Part shown: one piece after another, positions 46,227 to 55,534 of the stretch
How positions within the stretch are numbered: position 1 is the first letter of the stretch
Layout: every line of letters starts with the position of its first letter
Origin: Kosakonia quasisacchari
GTDB taxonomy: Bacteria > Pseudomonadota > Gammaproteobacteria > Enterobacterales > Enterobacteriaceae
Assembly (NCBI RefSeq): GCF_004331415.1
Contig: NZ_SJOP01000007.1
Location: 124,001 to 188,000, forward strand
Reading direction: 5' to 3'
Length of the DNA stretch: 64,000 nt
Notes under the pieces: generated by a model
What the model was told of the DNA's origin: nothing
Database searches by the model: none
The model's input: only the letters and a program-made list of their open reading frames with translations
Made by a program: the position numbers and the translations under genes

Positions 46227-46940
46227 ATGACCAATCACCCTTGCTCTGTACGTACGCTTTGTCGTTTTGCAACGATCTTAATGCTGATTTCCGTGGTTAC
46301 CGGCTGCGCCTATATTCCGCAAAAACCGTTGGTTGGAGGCGAAACCTCCGCTGTGCCTGCACCGGTCGCCGCCGCTACTGCGAATGGCTCGATTTTTCAG
46401 ACAGGGCAGGCGATGAATTATGGTTATCAACCGATGTTTGAAGACCGCCGTCCACGAAACGTGGGCGATACGCTGACCATTGCGCTGCAAGAAAATGTCA
46501 GCGCCAGCAAAAGTTCCTCTGCGAGTGCCTCGCGTGATGGCTCCACCGATGTCGGCGTTGCTGGCGTACCTGGTTTTATGGCCGGTCTGGTGGGCAACGG
46601 CAAAGCCGATGCGTCGATCAGTGGAACGAATGACTTCGCCGGGAAAGGCGGCGCGGCGGCGAAAAATACCTTTAGTGGCACCATCACCGTGACGGTGAAA
46701 CAGGTGCTGGAAAACGGCAACCTGGCGGTTGTCGGTGAAAAACAGATTGCGATTAACCAAGGGACTGAGTTTATCCGATTTTACGGCATCGTGAACCCGC
46801 GCACGATCAGCGCCAGCAACACCGTTATCTCCACCCAGGTGGCAGACGCGCGCATCGAGTATGTCGGTAATGGCTATATCAACGAAGCGCAGCAAATGGG
46901 CTGGCTGCAGCGCATGTTCCTTAACCTTTCTCCTTTTTGA
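46227..46940 (+). CDS. flgH: L-ring lipoprotein FlgH
   Basis: A 237-residue lipoprotein of the outer-membrane L ring. The lipobox VVTGC-A lies after a hydrophobic signal, and '[35 protein letters not shown]' follows. Its end '[29 protein letters not shown]' matches the E. coli protein. ATG 46227 gives a usual signal length; the frame from 46194 adds an unsupported leader. Confidence 0.95.
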   Translation: MTNHPCSVRTLCRFATILMLISVVTGCAYIPQKPLVGGETSAVPAPVAAATANGSIFQTGQAMNYGYQPMFEDRRPRNVGDTLTIALQENVSASKSSSASASRDGSTDVGVAGVPGFMAGLVGNGKADASISGTNDFAGKGGAAAKNTFSGTITVTVKQVLENGNLAVVGEKQIAINQGTEFIRFYGIVNPRTISASNTVISTQVADARIEYVGNGYINEAQQMGWLQRMFLNLSPF

Positions 46941-46943
46941 TTG

Positions 46944-48062
46944 ATGATGAAAACGAATTTCTTAACTCGCTGCCTGGCGCTGTTGTGCTGTCTGTCTGCG
47001 CTGGTGGCCGGGCAGGCCAGCGCGGAGCGGATCCGCGATTTAACCACCCTGCAAGGGGTGCGCGGTAACTCCCTGATGGGCTATGGCCTGGTCGTCGGGC
47101 TTGATGGCACTGGCGACCAGACCATGCAGACACCTTTCACCACCCAGAGCCTGAACAATATGCTCTCGCAGCTCGGTATCACCGTGCCAGCGGGCGTGAA
47201 TATGCAGCTCAAAAACGTCGCGGCGGTGATGGTGACGGCGGAACTGCCGCCGTTTGCCCGCGCCGGTCAGCAAATTGATGTGGTGGTTTCCTCAATGGGT
47301 AACGCGAAAAGTCTGCGCGGCGGCACGCTGCTGATGACTCCGCTGAAGGGCGCGGATAGCCAGATTTATGCGCTGGCGCAGGGGAACCTGTTGGTTTCCG
47401 GCGCAGGTGCGCAGGCCGGTGGTAACCGGGTGCAGGTAAACCAGCTCAATGGCGCGCGCATTAGCGGCGGCGCAACGGTAGAACGTGAAGTGCCGTCAAA
47501 CTTTGCCGGGCAGAGCACGCTCAAACTCCAGCTTAATGAAGACGATTTCACCGTCGCGCAGCAGATAAGCGATGCGATTAACCGTCGTTACGCGGGCGCC
47601 GCGTTTGCGGAAGACGCGCGCAGTATCAGCCTGCGCGCACCTGCCGACAGTGCCGCGCGCGTGCGTTTCCTTGCCGCAGTGCAGGATATTCCGTTGCGCA
47701 TTGATGCGGGCGATGCCCGAATTATCATCAACTCACGCACCGGCTCCGTGGTGATGAACCGCCATGTTTCGCTTGATTCTTGTGCGGTAGCGCAGGGTGA
47801 TCTGACGGTAGAAGTCGCCAGCAACACCCAGGTGAATCAGCCGAATACGCCGCTGGGAGGCGGGCAAACGGTAGTCACGCAGAACACGCAACTTTCCGTG
47901 CGTGAGCAAAACGGCTCTCTGCAACGCGTGAACACCAGCACCGATCTGAACAATGTGGTTCGCGCGTTAAACAGCCTTGGCGCAACGCCGAATGATTTGA
48001 TGGCAATTCTGCAATCAATGAAAACCGCAGGCTGCCTGCATGCACGTCTGGAGATTAACTGA
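46944..48062 (+). CDS. flgI: P-ring protein FlgI
   Basis: A 372-residue periplasmic protein with a Sec signal peptide ending ASA. The mature start '[32 protein letters not shown]' is diagnostic. It builds the P ring in the peptidoglycan with help from FlgA. Two adjacent ATGs (46944, 46947) are possible. The stop overlaps the flgJ start by one base. Confidence 0.97.
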   Translation: MMKTNFLTRCLALLCCLSALVAGQASAERIRDLTTLQGVRGNSLMGYGLVVGLDGTGDQTMQTPFTTQSLNNMLSQLGITVPAGVNMQLKNVAAVMVTAELPPFARAGQQIDVVVSSMGNAKSLRGGTLLMTPLKGADSQIYALAQGNLLVSGAGAQAGGNRVQVNQLNGARISGGATVEREVPSNFAGQSTLKLQLNEDDFTVAQQISDAINRRYAGAAFAEDARSISLRAPADSAARVRFLAAVQDIPLRIDAGDARIIINSRTGSVVMNRHVSLDSCAVAQGDLTVEVASNTQVNQPNTPLGGGQTVVTQNTQLSVREQNGSLQRVNTSTDLNNVVRALNSLGATPNDLMAILQSMKTAGCLHARLEIN

Positions 48063-49021
48063 TGATCGGCCCGGCAATGACTCAGGGGGCGGCGTTTGAC
48101 GCGCACAGCCTCGACAAGCTCAAACTGGCCGCCCGCAACGACTCTCCGGATGCGCTAAAGGCGGTGGCGAAGCAGATGGAAGGGCTGTTCGTGCAGATGA
48201 TGCTCAAGAGCATGCGCCAGGCATCATTCAAAGACGGCCTGTTTAATACGCAGCAGTCGGAAATGTTTACCTCGATGTACGACCAGCAGCTGTCGCAGAA
48301 CATCGCTGATAAAGGAAAAATGGGATTTGCCGATCTGATGGTGCAACAACTGACCGGCAAACCCGCTTCCACGGCGGAAAATGTCACAGCGACGCGTGAA
48401 GTGCCGCTTAATATCAGCCCGGCACGCTTTATTAGCGTGCCGCTGCGTTTGCAGCCGGTCGATCCCGAAGAACAGCAGGCGGAAAAAGCCGCAATGGCGC
48501 AGCCGGAAATACCGGCGGTTCCAGGCGGCAGCTTTATTTCCCGCATGATGGCACCCGCGATGGCAGTCGCGCGTTTGAGCGGTATTCCGCATCAGTTAAT
48601 TATTGCGCAGGCGGCACTGGAGTCGGGTTGGGGTAAACGCGAAATTATGACCAGCGATGGTAAACCCAGCCATAACTTATTTGGCGTGAAAGCCACGGCG
48701 GATTGGGACGGCGAAACCACGGAAATCACCACCACAGAATATGAAGGTGGGGTTGCGCAAAAAATAAAAGACAAATTTAAAGTTTATTCCTCTTATGCCG
48801 AGGCGCTGGAAGATTATACGTCGTTAATTAGTCGTAGTCCGCGTTATAAAAATGTTGTGAAATCTGAATCGCCGGAAATAGCGGCAAAAGCGTTGCAGTC
48901 TGCCGGATATGCAACCGATCCCGCCTACGCGAAAAAATTGATCAATATCATTCAGCAGGTGAAGAATAACGTTAATCAGGCGGCTGAAGCCTACTCTTCA
49001 GATTTTTCTTCATTATTTTAA
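48062..49021 (+). CDS. flgJ: Rod cap and peptidoglycan hydrolase FlgJ
   Basis: A 319-residue bifunctional protein. The N-terminal rod-cap domain ('AKQMEGLFVQMMLKSMRQASFKDGLFNT', residues about 36-63) is followed by a C-terminal GH73 glucosaminidase (about 160-310) with the catalytic Glu in AALESGWGKREIM and the later 'DFSSLF'. It opens the murein for the rod. It is exported through the flagellar apparatus, so no signal peptide is expected. It ends the flgB operon. Confidence 0.96.
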   Translation: MIGPAMTQGAAFDAHSLDKLKLAARNDSPDALKAVAKQMEGLFVQMMLKSMRQASFKDGLFNTQQSEMFTSMYDQQLSQNIADKGKMGFADLMVQQLTGKPASTAENVTATREVPLNISPARFISVPLRLQPVDPEEQQAEKAAMAQPEIPAVPGGSFISRMMAPAMAVARLSGIPHQLIIAQAALESGWGKREIMTSDGKPSHNLFGVKATADWDGETTEITTTEYEGGVAQKIKDKFKVYSSYAEALEDYTSLISRSPRYKNVVKSESPEIAAKALQSAGYATDPAYAKKLINIIQQVKNNVNQAAEAYSSDFSSLF

Positions 49022-49030
49022 TCGTCAGGC

Positions 49031-49057
49031 TTTAGTGAAATTTTATAAGGCCGATAA
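49031..49057 (+). promoter_or_regulatory. Sigma-28-type promoter of flgKL
   Basis: TTTAGTGA (49031-49038), an 11-base spacer ending TATAAG, and a perfect GCCGATAA -10 (49050-49057), 66 bases before the flgK ATG. The -35 deviates from TAAAGTTT but closely matches the fliC promoter of this window. Confidence 0.7.
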
Positions 49058-49122
49058 ATATAAGAGAGCGCTACTTTTATCAGGGGCGTCTTACCTCCTC
49101 CTCTGGTTAGGATCGATAACAT

Positions 49123-50763
49123 ATGAATTTAATCAATCTGGCCCAGAATGGGCTTAACGCTGCGCAGAATGCATTGAATGTGGTGGGGAATAACCTGTCG
49201 AATGCTACCACGGCGGGATATAGCCGCCAGAATATTGTTCTGGGCGAAGCGGGTGGCAAATCCACCAATTATGGTTTCTTCGGCTACGGCGTAAAAGTGG
49301 GCGATGTCCAGCGTGCTTATAATGGTTTTATGACTAACCAGGTGCGCGGCGCGGCAACGGAATTTTATTCCCTCAATAGCCGTTACGAGCAGGTTAGCCA
49401 AATTGATAACATGCTCGGCGATAGCACCAATAATATTTCCGTGACCATGGATAATTTATTCGAAGCCATGGAATCGGTAAGTAAAGACCCTGTTGACCCG
49501 GCGGCTCGCCAGGGGGTTCTGGCTGAATTTAACGCCATGGCCAACCAATATCGCTCCAACAGCAAAACATTAAATGGTCTGGAGCAGAGCACCAACACGC
49601 AAATTAATCAGACTGTTGATGATATTAATTCCTATACCAAACAGCTGGCGTCGCTGAATAAGCAAATTGAAAAGATCCACGGCCAGACCGGCGGTATGCC
49701 TGCGGATTTACTCGATCAGCGTGACCAATTATTAGGTCAGTTGAGCGAAAAGATCGGTATTAAGGTGACAGAAAATACTGATACCGGCGCTGTGAATGTT
49801 TCCATGCAAAACGGCATGGCGTTGGTCAGCGGCGGCAAATCCTATGAACTGCAGGCCAGCGCGTCTGAAAGCAACCCGGCAAAAACCGTGGTGGCGTACG
49901 TTGATGCGTCGGGCAACGCCCTGCCGCTCGACGAAGGGAAAACCACCGGTGCGCTGGGCGGGCTGTTCAAATTCCGCAATGAAGATCTGGTTTCTGCGCG
50001 CGATCAACTGAACCAGCTGGCGCTGCAAATGGCCAACAAGTTCAACGAAGCGAATGCTCAGGGTTACGACCTCGACGGCAACGCGGGCGGCGATATTTTT
50101 AACATCGGTAAACCGCAAGCGGTCGGCAACATCAATAACACCGGCACCGGTTCACTGGATGTCAGCTTTACCGATATTCCGTCCGTGAAATCGGAAGACT
50201 ACGAGCTGACCTTTAACGGCCCGGGCAGCACCGACTGGACTATCACCACCGCTGATGGCCGCTCTATCACGCCGACCGTTGGCAGTAATGGCGAACTGGA
50301 ATTCGAAGGGATCTCCATTACCCCTGGCGGCACACCGCAGCCGGGTGACAGCTTTACGCTGAACCCGACCGACGGCGCGGCAGATAACATCACCGTGGCG
50401 ATCACCGATGGCGATCAGATTGCGGCGGCGAAATCCCCCGATCCTGACGACCAGAGCGATAACGAAAATATCCTGGCGATGATTGGCATCAAGGACGAAA
50501 AAGTGGTGGATGGCATGACGCTGTCTGGCGCTTACGCAAGCCTTGTCAGCTCCGTCGGTTCCTCGGTGAGTGCGCTGAAAGCGGACATGACCACCTCGGC
50601 GAATGTGTATGACCAGTGGGCGCTTCAGCAGCAGTCGGTTTCGGGTGTTGATATCACTGAAGAGTACGTCAATTTGCAGATGTTCTCTCAGTATTACCAG
50701 GCGAATGCGCAGGTTTTACAGACTGCGAACACCCTGTTCGACACGTTGTTAAGTATTCGCTAA
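49123..50763 (+). CDS. flgK: Hook-filament junction protein FlgK (HAP1)
   Basis: This 546-residue protein is the first junction protein. It starts 'MNLINLAQNGLNAAQNALNVVGNNLSNATTAGYSRQNIVL' and ends 'EEYVNLQMFSQYYQANAQVLQTANTLFDTLLSIR', the typical HAP1 ends; length is the same as E. coli FlgK (547). Its chaperone is FlgN. It has its own promoter, giving class 3 expression separate from the rod operon. Confidence 0.97.
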   Translation: MNLINLAQNGLNAAQNALNVVGNNLSNATTAGYSRQNIVLGEAGGKSTNYGFFGYGVKVGDVQRAYNGFMTNQVRGAATEFYSLNSRYEQVSQIDNMLGDSTNNISVTMDNLFEAMESVSKDPVDPAARQGVLAEFNAMANQYRSNSKTLNGLEQSTNTQINQTVDDINSYTKQLASLNKQIEKIHGQTGGMPADLLDQRDQLLGQLSEKIGIKVTENTDTGAVNVSMQNGMALVSGGKSYELQASASESNPAKTVVAYVDASGNALPLDEGKTTGALGGLFKFRNEDLVSARDQLNQLALQMANKFNEANAQGYDLDGNAGGDIFNIGKPQAVGNINNTGTGSLDVSFTDIPSVKSEDYELTFNGPGSTDWTITTADGRSITPTVGSNGELEFEGISITPGGTPQPGDSFTLNPTDGAADNITVAITDGDQIAAAKSPDPDDQSDNENILAMIGIKDEKVVDGMTLSGAYASLVSSVGSSVSALKADMTTSANVYDQWALQQQSVSGVDITEEYVNLQMFSQYYQANAQVLQTANTLFDTLLSIR

Positions 50764-50810
50764 GTACGCCCGGTTTACCGGGCCACTCAATGAAAAGTCA
50801 GGAATAAACG

Positions 50811-51734
50811 ATGCGTCTTAGCACCAGTTATATGTTTCAAAATCGTATTGATAGCCTGTCAGATGCGATGACCGGTTATAACGATTTGTCCACGCGCCTT
50901 TCTGCCGGGCAAACGCTGTTGAAGCCTTCCGACGATCCGTCGGGTGCGTCGCAGGCGGTTATTTTGCAGAACGCGTTATCCCGAATGAGCCAGTACGACA
51001 CCGCGCGCACCTACGCGCAGGATGCGTTGGGCCAGGAAGATAACACGCTGGATTCTATCTCTAATCTGCTGTCTGAAAATTTGTCGCAGAAAATTGTTGC
51101 CGGTGGTAATGGCGCGTACTCCGATGAAGATCGCGCAGCGCTGGCGCAGGAGTTGCAGGGGATCCGCGATAACTTGCTGGATCTGGCGAACACCAAAAAC
51201 AGCGACGGTCGCTACATTTTTGCCGGTTACAAAACCGGGGCGGCGCCTTTTCAGAAAGACGGCACCTATGTCGGCGGTGATACCGCGATGACGCAGGTGG
51301 TTTCCGACAGTACCGAAATGCAGGTCGGTCATACGGGCGACGATATCTTTCTGAGCGGCTCGCCGGACGATCTGTTCAAAGCGCTGGACGCGGCCATTAC
51401 GCAACTGCAACAGCCAGTCACTAACGATGCCGATCGTCAGGCTTTGCAGGCCACGCTGGATAGCACCAACGTCAGTATTAAGAAAAACATTGATAACCTG
51501 GGCAAAGTCCGCGCCACCGTCGGCACCAATATGCAGCAGATTGAAGCCCTGGGTTTTAGCTCGGAAGCGCAAAATATCAATGTGCAAAGCCGGTTGCAGG
51601 AAACATTAGGATCGGATTGGGATTCGATGATTACGCTGTTGTCGCAATCCAAGATGTCGGAGTTCGCGCTCAATTCGTCAATGACCGTGTTCCAGTCGAT
51701 GCAGCAACTGTCGATTTTTAATTTCGTGGGTTAA
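50811..51734 (+). CDS. flgL: Hook-filament junction protein FlgL (HAP3)
   Basis: A 307-residue flagellin-like junction protein with N-terminal 'MRLSTSYMFQNRIDSLSDAMTGYNDLSTRLSAGQTLLKPSDDPSGASQA' and a C-terminal helix ending 'SSMTVFQSMQQLSIFNFVG'. E. coli FlgL has 317 residues. It follows flgK by 47 bp, across a GCCCGG/CCGGGC hairpin, and ends at a strong terminator. Confidence 0.96.
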   Translation: MRLSTSYMFQNRIDSLSDAMTGYNDLSTRLSAGQTLLKPSDDPSGASQAVILQNALSRMSQYDTARTYAQDALGQEDNTLDSISNLLSENLSQKIVAGGNGAYSDEDRAALAQELQGIRDNLLDLANTKNSDGRYIFAGYKTGAAPFQKDGTYVGGDTAMTQVVSDSTEMQVGHTGDDIFLSGSPDDLFKALDAAITQLQQPVTNDADRQALQATLDSTNVSIKKNIDNLGKVRATVGTNMQQIEALGFSSEAQNINVQSRLQETLGSDWDSMITLLSQSKMSEFALNSSMTVFQSMQQLSIFNFVG

Positions 51735-51745
51735 CCCCATTCAGG

Positions 51746-51768
51746 CCCGTCATTATTGACGGGTTTTT
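51746..51768 (+). terminator. Terminator of flgKL
   Basis: CCCGTCA-TTAT-TGACGGG followed by TTTTTATT: a seven-bp stem and U-run 12 bases after the flgL stop. Confidence 0.9.
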
Positions 51769-51842
51769 ATTCATCTCGCATGTGTACATGAAATATCTGC
51801 AAAAAGGTATTTCGCCGTGTTCTCAATTATTTAGGTTTCGTT

Positions 51843-53504
51843 ATGTTTAAAGACTTAAAAATATCCACCGGGATTAATATCCTGTTTGGGTTGTTAATTG
51901 CTTGTATTGTTGTGGTATCTACCTATGCGTTAGTCAGTAGCCGCGCAACGGCGGATAACTTCGATGATGCGGTCATGACCAACAACAATATCGATGCACT
52001 GAATGGTGCGATTGTCGGTATGACCGGCGGTATTGCGCAGATTAACGGCGCAATGCTGGCGACCATGATCAACCAGCCGCCAGGACAGGACGATATCGAT
52101 AGAGCGAAAAAAATGCTCGTAAATGCGGAAAAGCAGATGGACCAATTTATGTCCACGCCGTTCCAGACCGAAGAAGAACAGACGATTGCCAACAATATTA
52201 AGAAGCGTTTTGATACGGTTCTGGCGGGGGCACAGCGCAAGGCAACGTTTATTAAAAACCCGACGACATATGATCGTGATGTGATTGAAGAAGCCAAACT
52301 GCGTGTCGGGTTACAAGATGCCTCTGAAGAATATTTAGCCTATGCCGAGCAAATGGTTACCGGTTTTAGCGATGTATCGCACCGTGATACCCAGCGTATG
52401 AGTTTCTTCGCGTTCTTTGCGCTGGCGTTGGCGGTGATTAGCGCGGTGGTTTCCCGTCTCTGGCTGAAACGCACTATCTTTAGCCGTCTGGAACAAGCTA
52501 TCGTCTCCTTCAAGGCTATCGCTGAAGGTAACCTGAGCCGCAAAATTGACGCGGGTGCGCAGAACGAAATCGGCAAAATGCTGTTGGAAGTTGAGCACAT
52601 GCGCCAGTCGCTGACCGACACGGTTTACGGCATTCGTACCGGCGTGAAGCAGATTTATTCCAACGCCCAGGAAATCGCCACCAGCAACAACGATCTCTCT
52701 TCGCGTACTGAACAGCAGGCTTCCGCACTGCAGGAAACTGCGGCCAGCATGGAAGAGCTGAAAATCACCGTTCGTCAGAACGCCGACAACGCCCACAGTG
52801 CGCAGCAACTGGCAGAAAGCGCCAGCGTCAGCGCGCAGAAAGGCGGCGAAGTGATGACCAATCTTGATAAGATCATGACGGAAATTACGGTGAACTCCCG
52901 TCAAATTGCCGACATCAACAGCGTGATTGATAGCATTGCTAACCAGACCAACATCCTGGCGCTTAACGCGGCGGTTGAAGCGGCGCGTGCCGGTGAGCAA
53001 GGTCGTGGTTTTGCGGTTGTTGCCGGTGAAGTACGTAACCTGGCGAAACGCAGCGCCGATGCGGCGAAAGAGATCCGCCAATTGATCAACACCTGTGTTG
53101 CCAATATGAATATCGGTTCTCAGGAAGTTGAACTGGCCGGTTCTTCCATGCAGGAAATTGTGAAATCCGTTATTCAGGTAACCGACATTATGGCGGAAAT
53201 TACCTCAGCATCGGATGAACAAAGCACCGGTATTAACCAGATTGCGCAGGCCGTTAATGAAATGGACCTGGTTACGCAGCAGAACGCCAGCATGGTAGAG
53301 AATGCCGCGCGTACCGCAACCAGCGTGGAAGAGCACGCCAGCGATCTGGAACAAATTGTTGCCCAGTTTACTGTTAATGAAAGCCATGTGTCTGCCGTTA
53401 CCCGCAGCAGAAATAACGGAGAGAAATTGCGCCCTGTTATTACCGCTGCCAAGCGAGATTATGTTCCAGCCAAAAAAACTGAAGGCGACTGGGAAACATT
53501 CTAA
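51843..53504 (+). CDS. Methyl-accepting chemotaxis protein in the flagellar locus
   Basis: A 553-residue receptor with TM1 at residues 11-32, a periplasmic helical domain (about 33-185), TM2 at about 186-206, then a HAMP region. The signalling tip 'EQGRGFAVVAGEVRNLAKRS' is near residue 380, and the protein ends GDWETF, a CheR-tethering pentapeptide. Positions equivalent to the Tsr/Tar ligand arginines (64, 69, 73) are Ile, Gly and Leu/Ala-type residues, so it should not bind an amino acid in that manner. It lies between the flgKL terminator and fliA, a place where E. coli has none. Confidence 0.93.
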   Translation: MFKDLKISTGINILFGLLIACIVVVSTYALVSSRATADNFDDAVMTNNNIDALNGAIVGMTGGIAQINGAMLATMINQPPGQDDIDRAKKMLVNAEKQMDQFMSTPFQTEEEQTIANNIKKRFDTVLAGAQRKATFIKNPTTYDRDVIEEAKLRVGLQDASEEYLAYAEQMVTGFSDVSHRDTQRMSFFAFFALALAVISAVVSRLWLKRTIFSRLEQAIVSFKAIAEGNLSRKIDAGAQNEIGKMLLEVEHMRQSLTDTVYGIRTGVKQIYSNAQEIATSNNDLSSRTEQQASALQETAASMEELKITVRQNADNAHSAQQLAESASVSAQKGGEVMTNLDKIMTEITVNSRQIADINSVIDSIANQTNILALNAAVEAARAGEQGRGFAVVAGEVRNLAKRSADAAKEIRQLINTCVANMNIGSQEVELAGSSMQEIVKSVIQVTDIMAEITSASDEQSTGINQIAQAVNEMDLVTQQNASMVENAARTATSVEEHASDLEQIVAQFTVNESHVSAVTRSRNNGEKLRPVITAAKRDYVPAKKTEGDWETF

Positions 53505-53589
53505 TTAGCTGTGGGTTTCGTGGGGAAATAAAGTCACGATATGTTCCACTTTCCGATTGCTTATCATGCTATTTGAATTGGCGATAATC

Positions 53590-53615
53590 GATAATAATTT
53601 TAATCAATTATTATC
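53590..53615. repeat. Perfect 10-bp inverted repeat before fliA
   Basis: GATAATAATT (53590-53599) and its exact complement (53606-53615) flank a 6-base loop. They end 18 bases upstream of the fliA GTG. It may be an operator or a leader hairpin affecting fliA translation. Confidence 0.5.
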
Positions 53616-53633
53616 ATCCCGGAAATTGTAATA

Positions 53634-54362
53634 GTGAATGGATTATATAGCCCTGACGGGGCAATTCTGAAAGACCAGTTGTGGACCAAATACGGTTATT
53701 TAGTTCGCTACGAAGCGTTAAAGATGCAGTCTAAATTATCATCAAGTGTTGATATTGACGATCTTATTCAGGCGGGTGCCATTGCGCTTCTGGATGCAAT
53801 CGAACAGTTTGACCCCAAAAAAGGGGTCAAACTCACGGTTTACATTGCACAGCGTTTACGTTGGGCGTTTATGGATGAATTACGCGAACACGATTGGGTA
53901 CCTCGTCGCGTTCGTCGTAAAACCCGTGAAGTTTCTTCTGCCATTATGCGCGTTGAGCAACGTGCCGGTGGCGTGGCAAGCGAGTCGGACATTGCTGCTG
54001 AATTAGGGATGTCATTGCAGGAATATCAGCAAGTATTATCTGATACTAATACCAGCATGCTCTGTTCACTCGACGAGCTACAAGAATTACTGGCAGATGG
54101 CGTTGAACTGTCAGAAATGGAACAGGATCATCTTGACCCGCTAAACGATATTTTACTGGGCGATTTGACAAAGCAGATCAGTAAGGAGATCAGAGAGCTT
54201 CCTGAGCGCGAGCAGATGCTACTCAATTTATATTATCAACAGGAGTTGAATATGAAAGAGGTCGGTTCACTGCTGGGTATTACCGAAACGCGCGTCAGCC
54301 AGTTGCATAGCCAAACGATCAAACGTTTACGTGCGCGTCTGGAAGGAAGAGGCTGGGAATAA
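53634..54362 (+). CDS. fliA: Flagellar sigma factor FliA (sigma-28)
   Basis: A 242-residue sigma-70-family factor. Region 2 is 'DDLIQAGAIALLDAIEQFDPKKGVKLTVYIAQRLRWAFMDELRE' (about 40-85), followed by 'DWVPRRVRRKTREV'. Region 4 is 'LPEREQMLLNLYYQQELNMKEVGSLLGITETRVSQLHSQTIKRLRARL'. The GTG start matches E. coli fliA. Identity to E. coli FliA is clearly lower than for the rod proteins. Its place just before flhD, rather than beside fliC/fliZ, is unusual. It should drive flgKL, flgMN, fliC and fliD. Confidence 0.93.
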   Translation: MNGLYSPDGAILKDQLWTKYGYLVRYEALKMQSKLSSSVDIDDLIQAGAIALLDAIEQFDPKKGVKLTVYIAQRLRWAFMDELREHDWVPRRVRRKTREVSSAIMRVEQRAGGVASESDIAAELGMSLQEYQQVLSDTNTSMLCSLDELQELLADGVELSEMEQDHLDPLNDILLGDLTKQISKEIRELPEREQMLLNLYYQQELNMKEVGSLLGITETRVSQLHSQTIKRLRARLEGRGWE

Positions 54363-54547
54363 TAAGTCATCAGGAAAATCTTGCTCCGATAAAACTTCGA
54401 CCAGGCTGGCTTTTCTTATTAGGTTCATTATTCCCGTCTAACCTTGATTTCTTATACTAAAAAATCGGCATTAAACTTGTTACATCTTGGTTACACAATA
54501 AAGGACGGTAATTGCAGTATGGATTACCTTGTACAGGGGGAATTGTA

Positions 54548-54895
54548 ATGAACGTAACAAACTTTAATGAGCCGACGCAGTGTATTCGGGACTTGAATCT
54601 TTCCTATTTGTTATTGGCGCAACGTCTCATTCACGAGGATCGCTTTACGGCAAAATTTCGCCTGGGCTTAAGTGAGTCCACAATCGATATTGTGAAAGGC
54701 TTGACGTTTCCGCAGCTTATTAAACTTTCGTCAACCGGTCAGCTTATTTGCCGGTTACGCATAGATAACGAAACAGTGATTGACTGTTTGACCAAAGATT
54801 CCCGTATTGATGCTTTGCAAAGTCTCCATACCGGAATCATTTTATCCACTGATTTGCTTAATTCTCTTTCTGGGGAAGAGCCTTCGAGATCCTGA
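54548..54895 (+). CDS. flhD: Flagellar master regulator FlhD
   Basis: A 115-residue protein. 'LNLSYLLLAQRLIHED' near residue 16 and 'HTGIILSTDLLNSL' near the end match FlhD; the middle is divergent. ATG 54548 follows GGGGG and gives the E. coli length (116). With FlhC it forms the FlhD4C2 activator of class 2 genes. The 185-bp upstream gap is AT-rich and should hold the class 1 promoter; no long regulatory leader as in E. coli is seen. Confidence 0.9.
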   Translation: MNVTNFNEPTQCIRDLNLSYLLLAQRLIHEDRFTAKFRLGLSESTIDIVKGLTFPQLIKLSSTGQLICRLRIDNETVIDCLTKDSRIDALQSLHTGIILSTDLLNSLSGEEPSRS

Positions 54896-54909
54896 CAGCG
54901 GAGTTTGTG

Positions 54910-55458
54910 ATGTGTGAAAAAAGCATAATGTCAGAAATCAGGGATGCGCAAATTGCCATGGAATTGATTTCTTTTGGCGCCAGGATGCAGGTTCTCGAAA
55001 GTGAAACCAATCTTAGCCGCAGAAGATTATTAAAACTGTATAAAGAACTCAAAGGCTGTTCGCCGCCGAAAGGCATGCTACCGTTTTCCACCGACTGGTA
55101 TATGGCGTGGGAACAAAATATTCATTCGTCAATGTTTTATAACATTTTTTGTTATCTGCAAAAGACGGAATTGGGTCGCCCCGTTGAGATTATGCTGAAA
55201 GGTTATCGCCTGTATCTGGAAAATAGTCTGAACGGTACAGAGGAAAAGCCAGTTTTAGGTTTAACGCGCGCCTGGACGCTGCTGCGCTTTATTGACTGCG
55301 GCATGGTTAAACATACTGAGTGCAGCACTTGTGGCGGGCGTTTTATTACCACGCCGGAAAATACCAACACGAATTTTACTTGCTGTTTGTGTTTTCCACC
55401 TTCGCGGGCAATAAAAAAAGCCACGCCTGATCTGGCGCGTTCTCATCGGCGACAGTAA
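54910..55458 (+). CDS. flhC: Flagellar master regulator FlhC
   Basis: A 182-residue DNA-binding partner of FlhD. 'LESETNLSRRRLLKLYKELKGCSPPKGMLPFSTDWYM' (about 32-67) and the zinc cysteines CSTC and CCLC (near 138-159) are conserved. E. coli FlhC has 192 residues; the C-terminal tail here is shorter. It starts at ATG 54910 (GTG three bases earlier also possible), 14 bp after flhD. Confidence 0.93.
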   Translation: MCEKSIMSEIRDAQIAMELISFGARMQVLESETNLSRRRLLKLYKELKGCSPPKGMLPFSTDWYMAWEQNIHSSMFYNIFCYLQKTELGRPVEIMLKGYRLYLENSLNGTEEKPVLGLTRAWTLLRFIDCGMVKHTECSTCGGRFITTPENTNTNFTCCLCFPPSRAIKKATPDLARSHRRQ

Positions 55459-55534
55459 CAGATGCTGCGGCATTTTCACCGCGCGGCCTGATATCAGAGT
55501 TGCGGAATGATTACTGAATTATTAAGGAGTTGAA

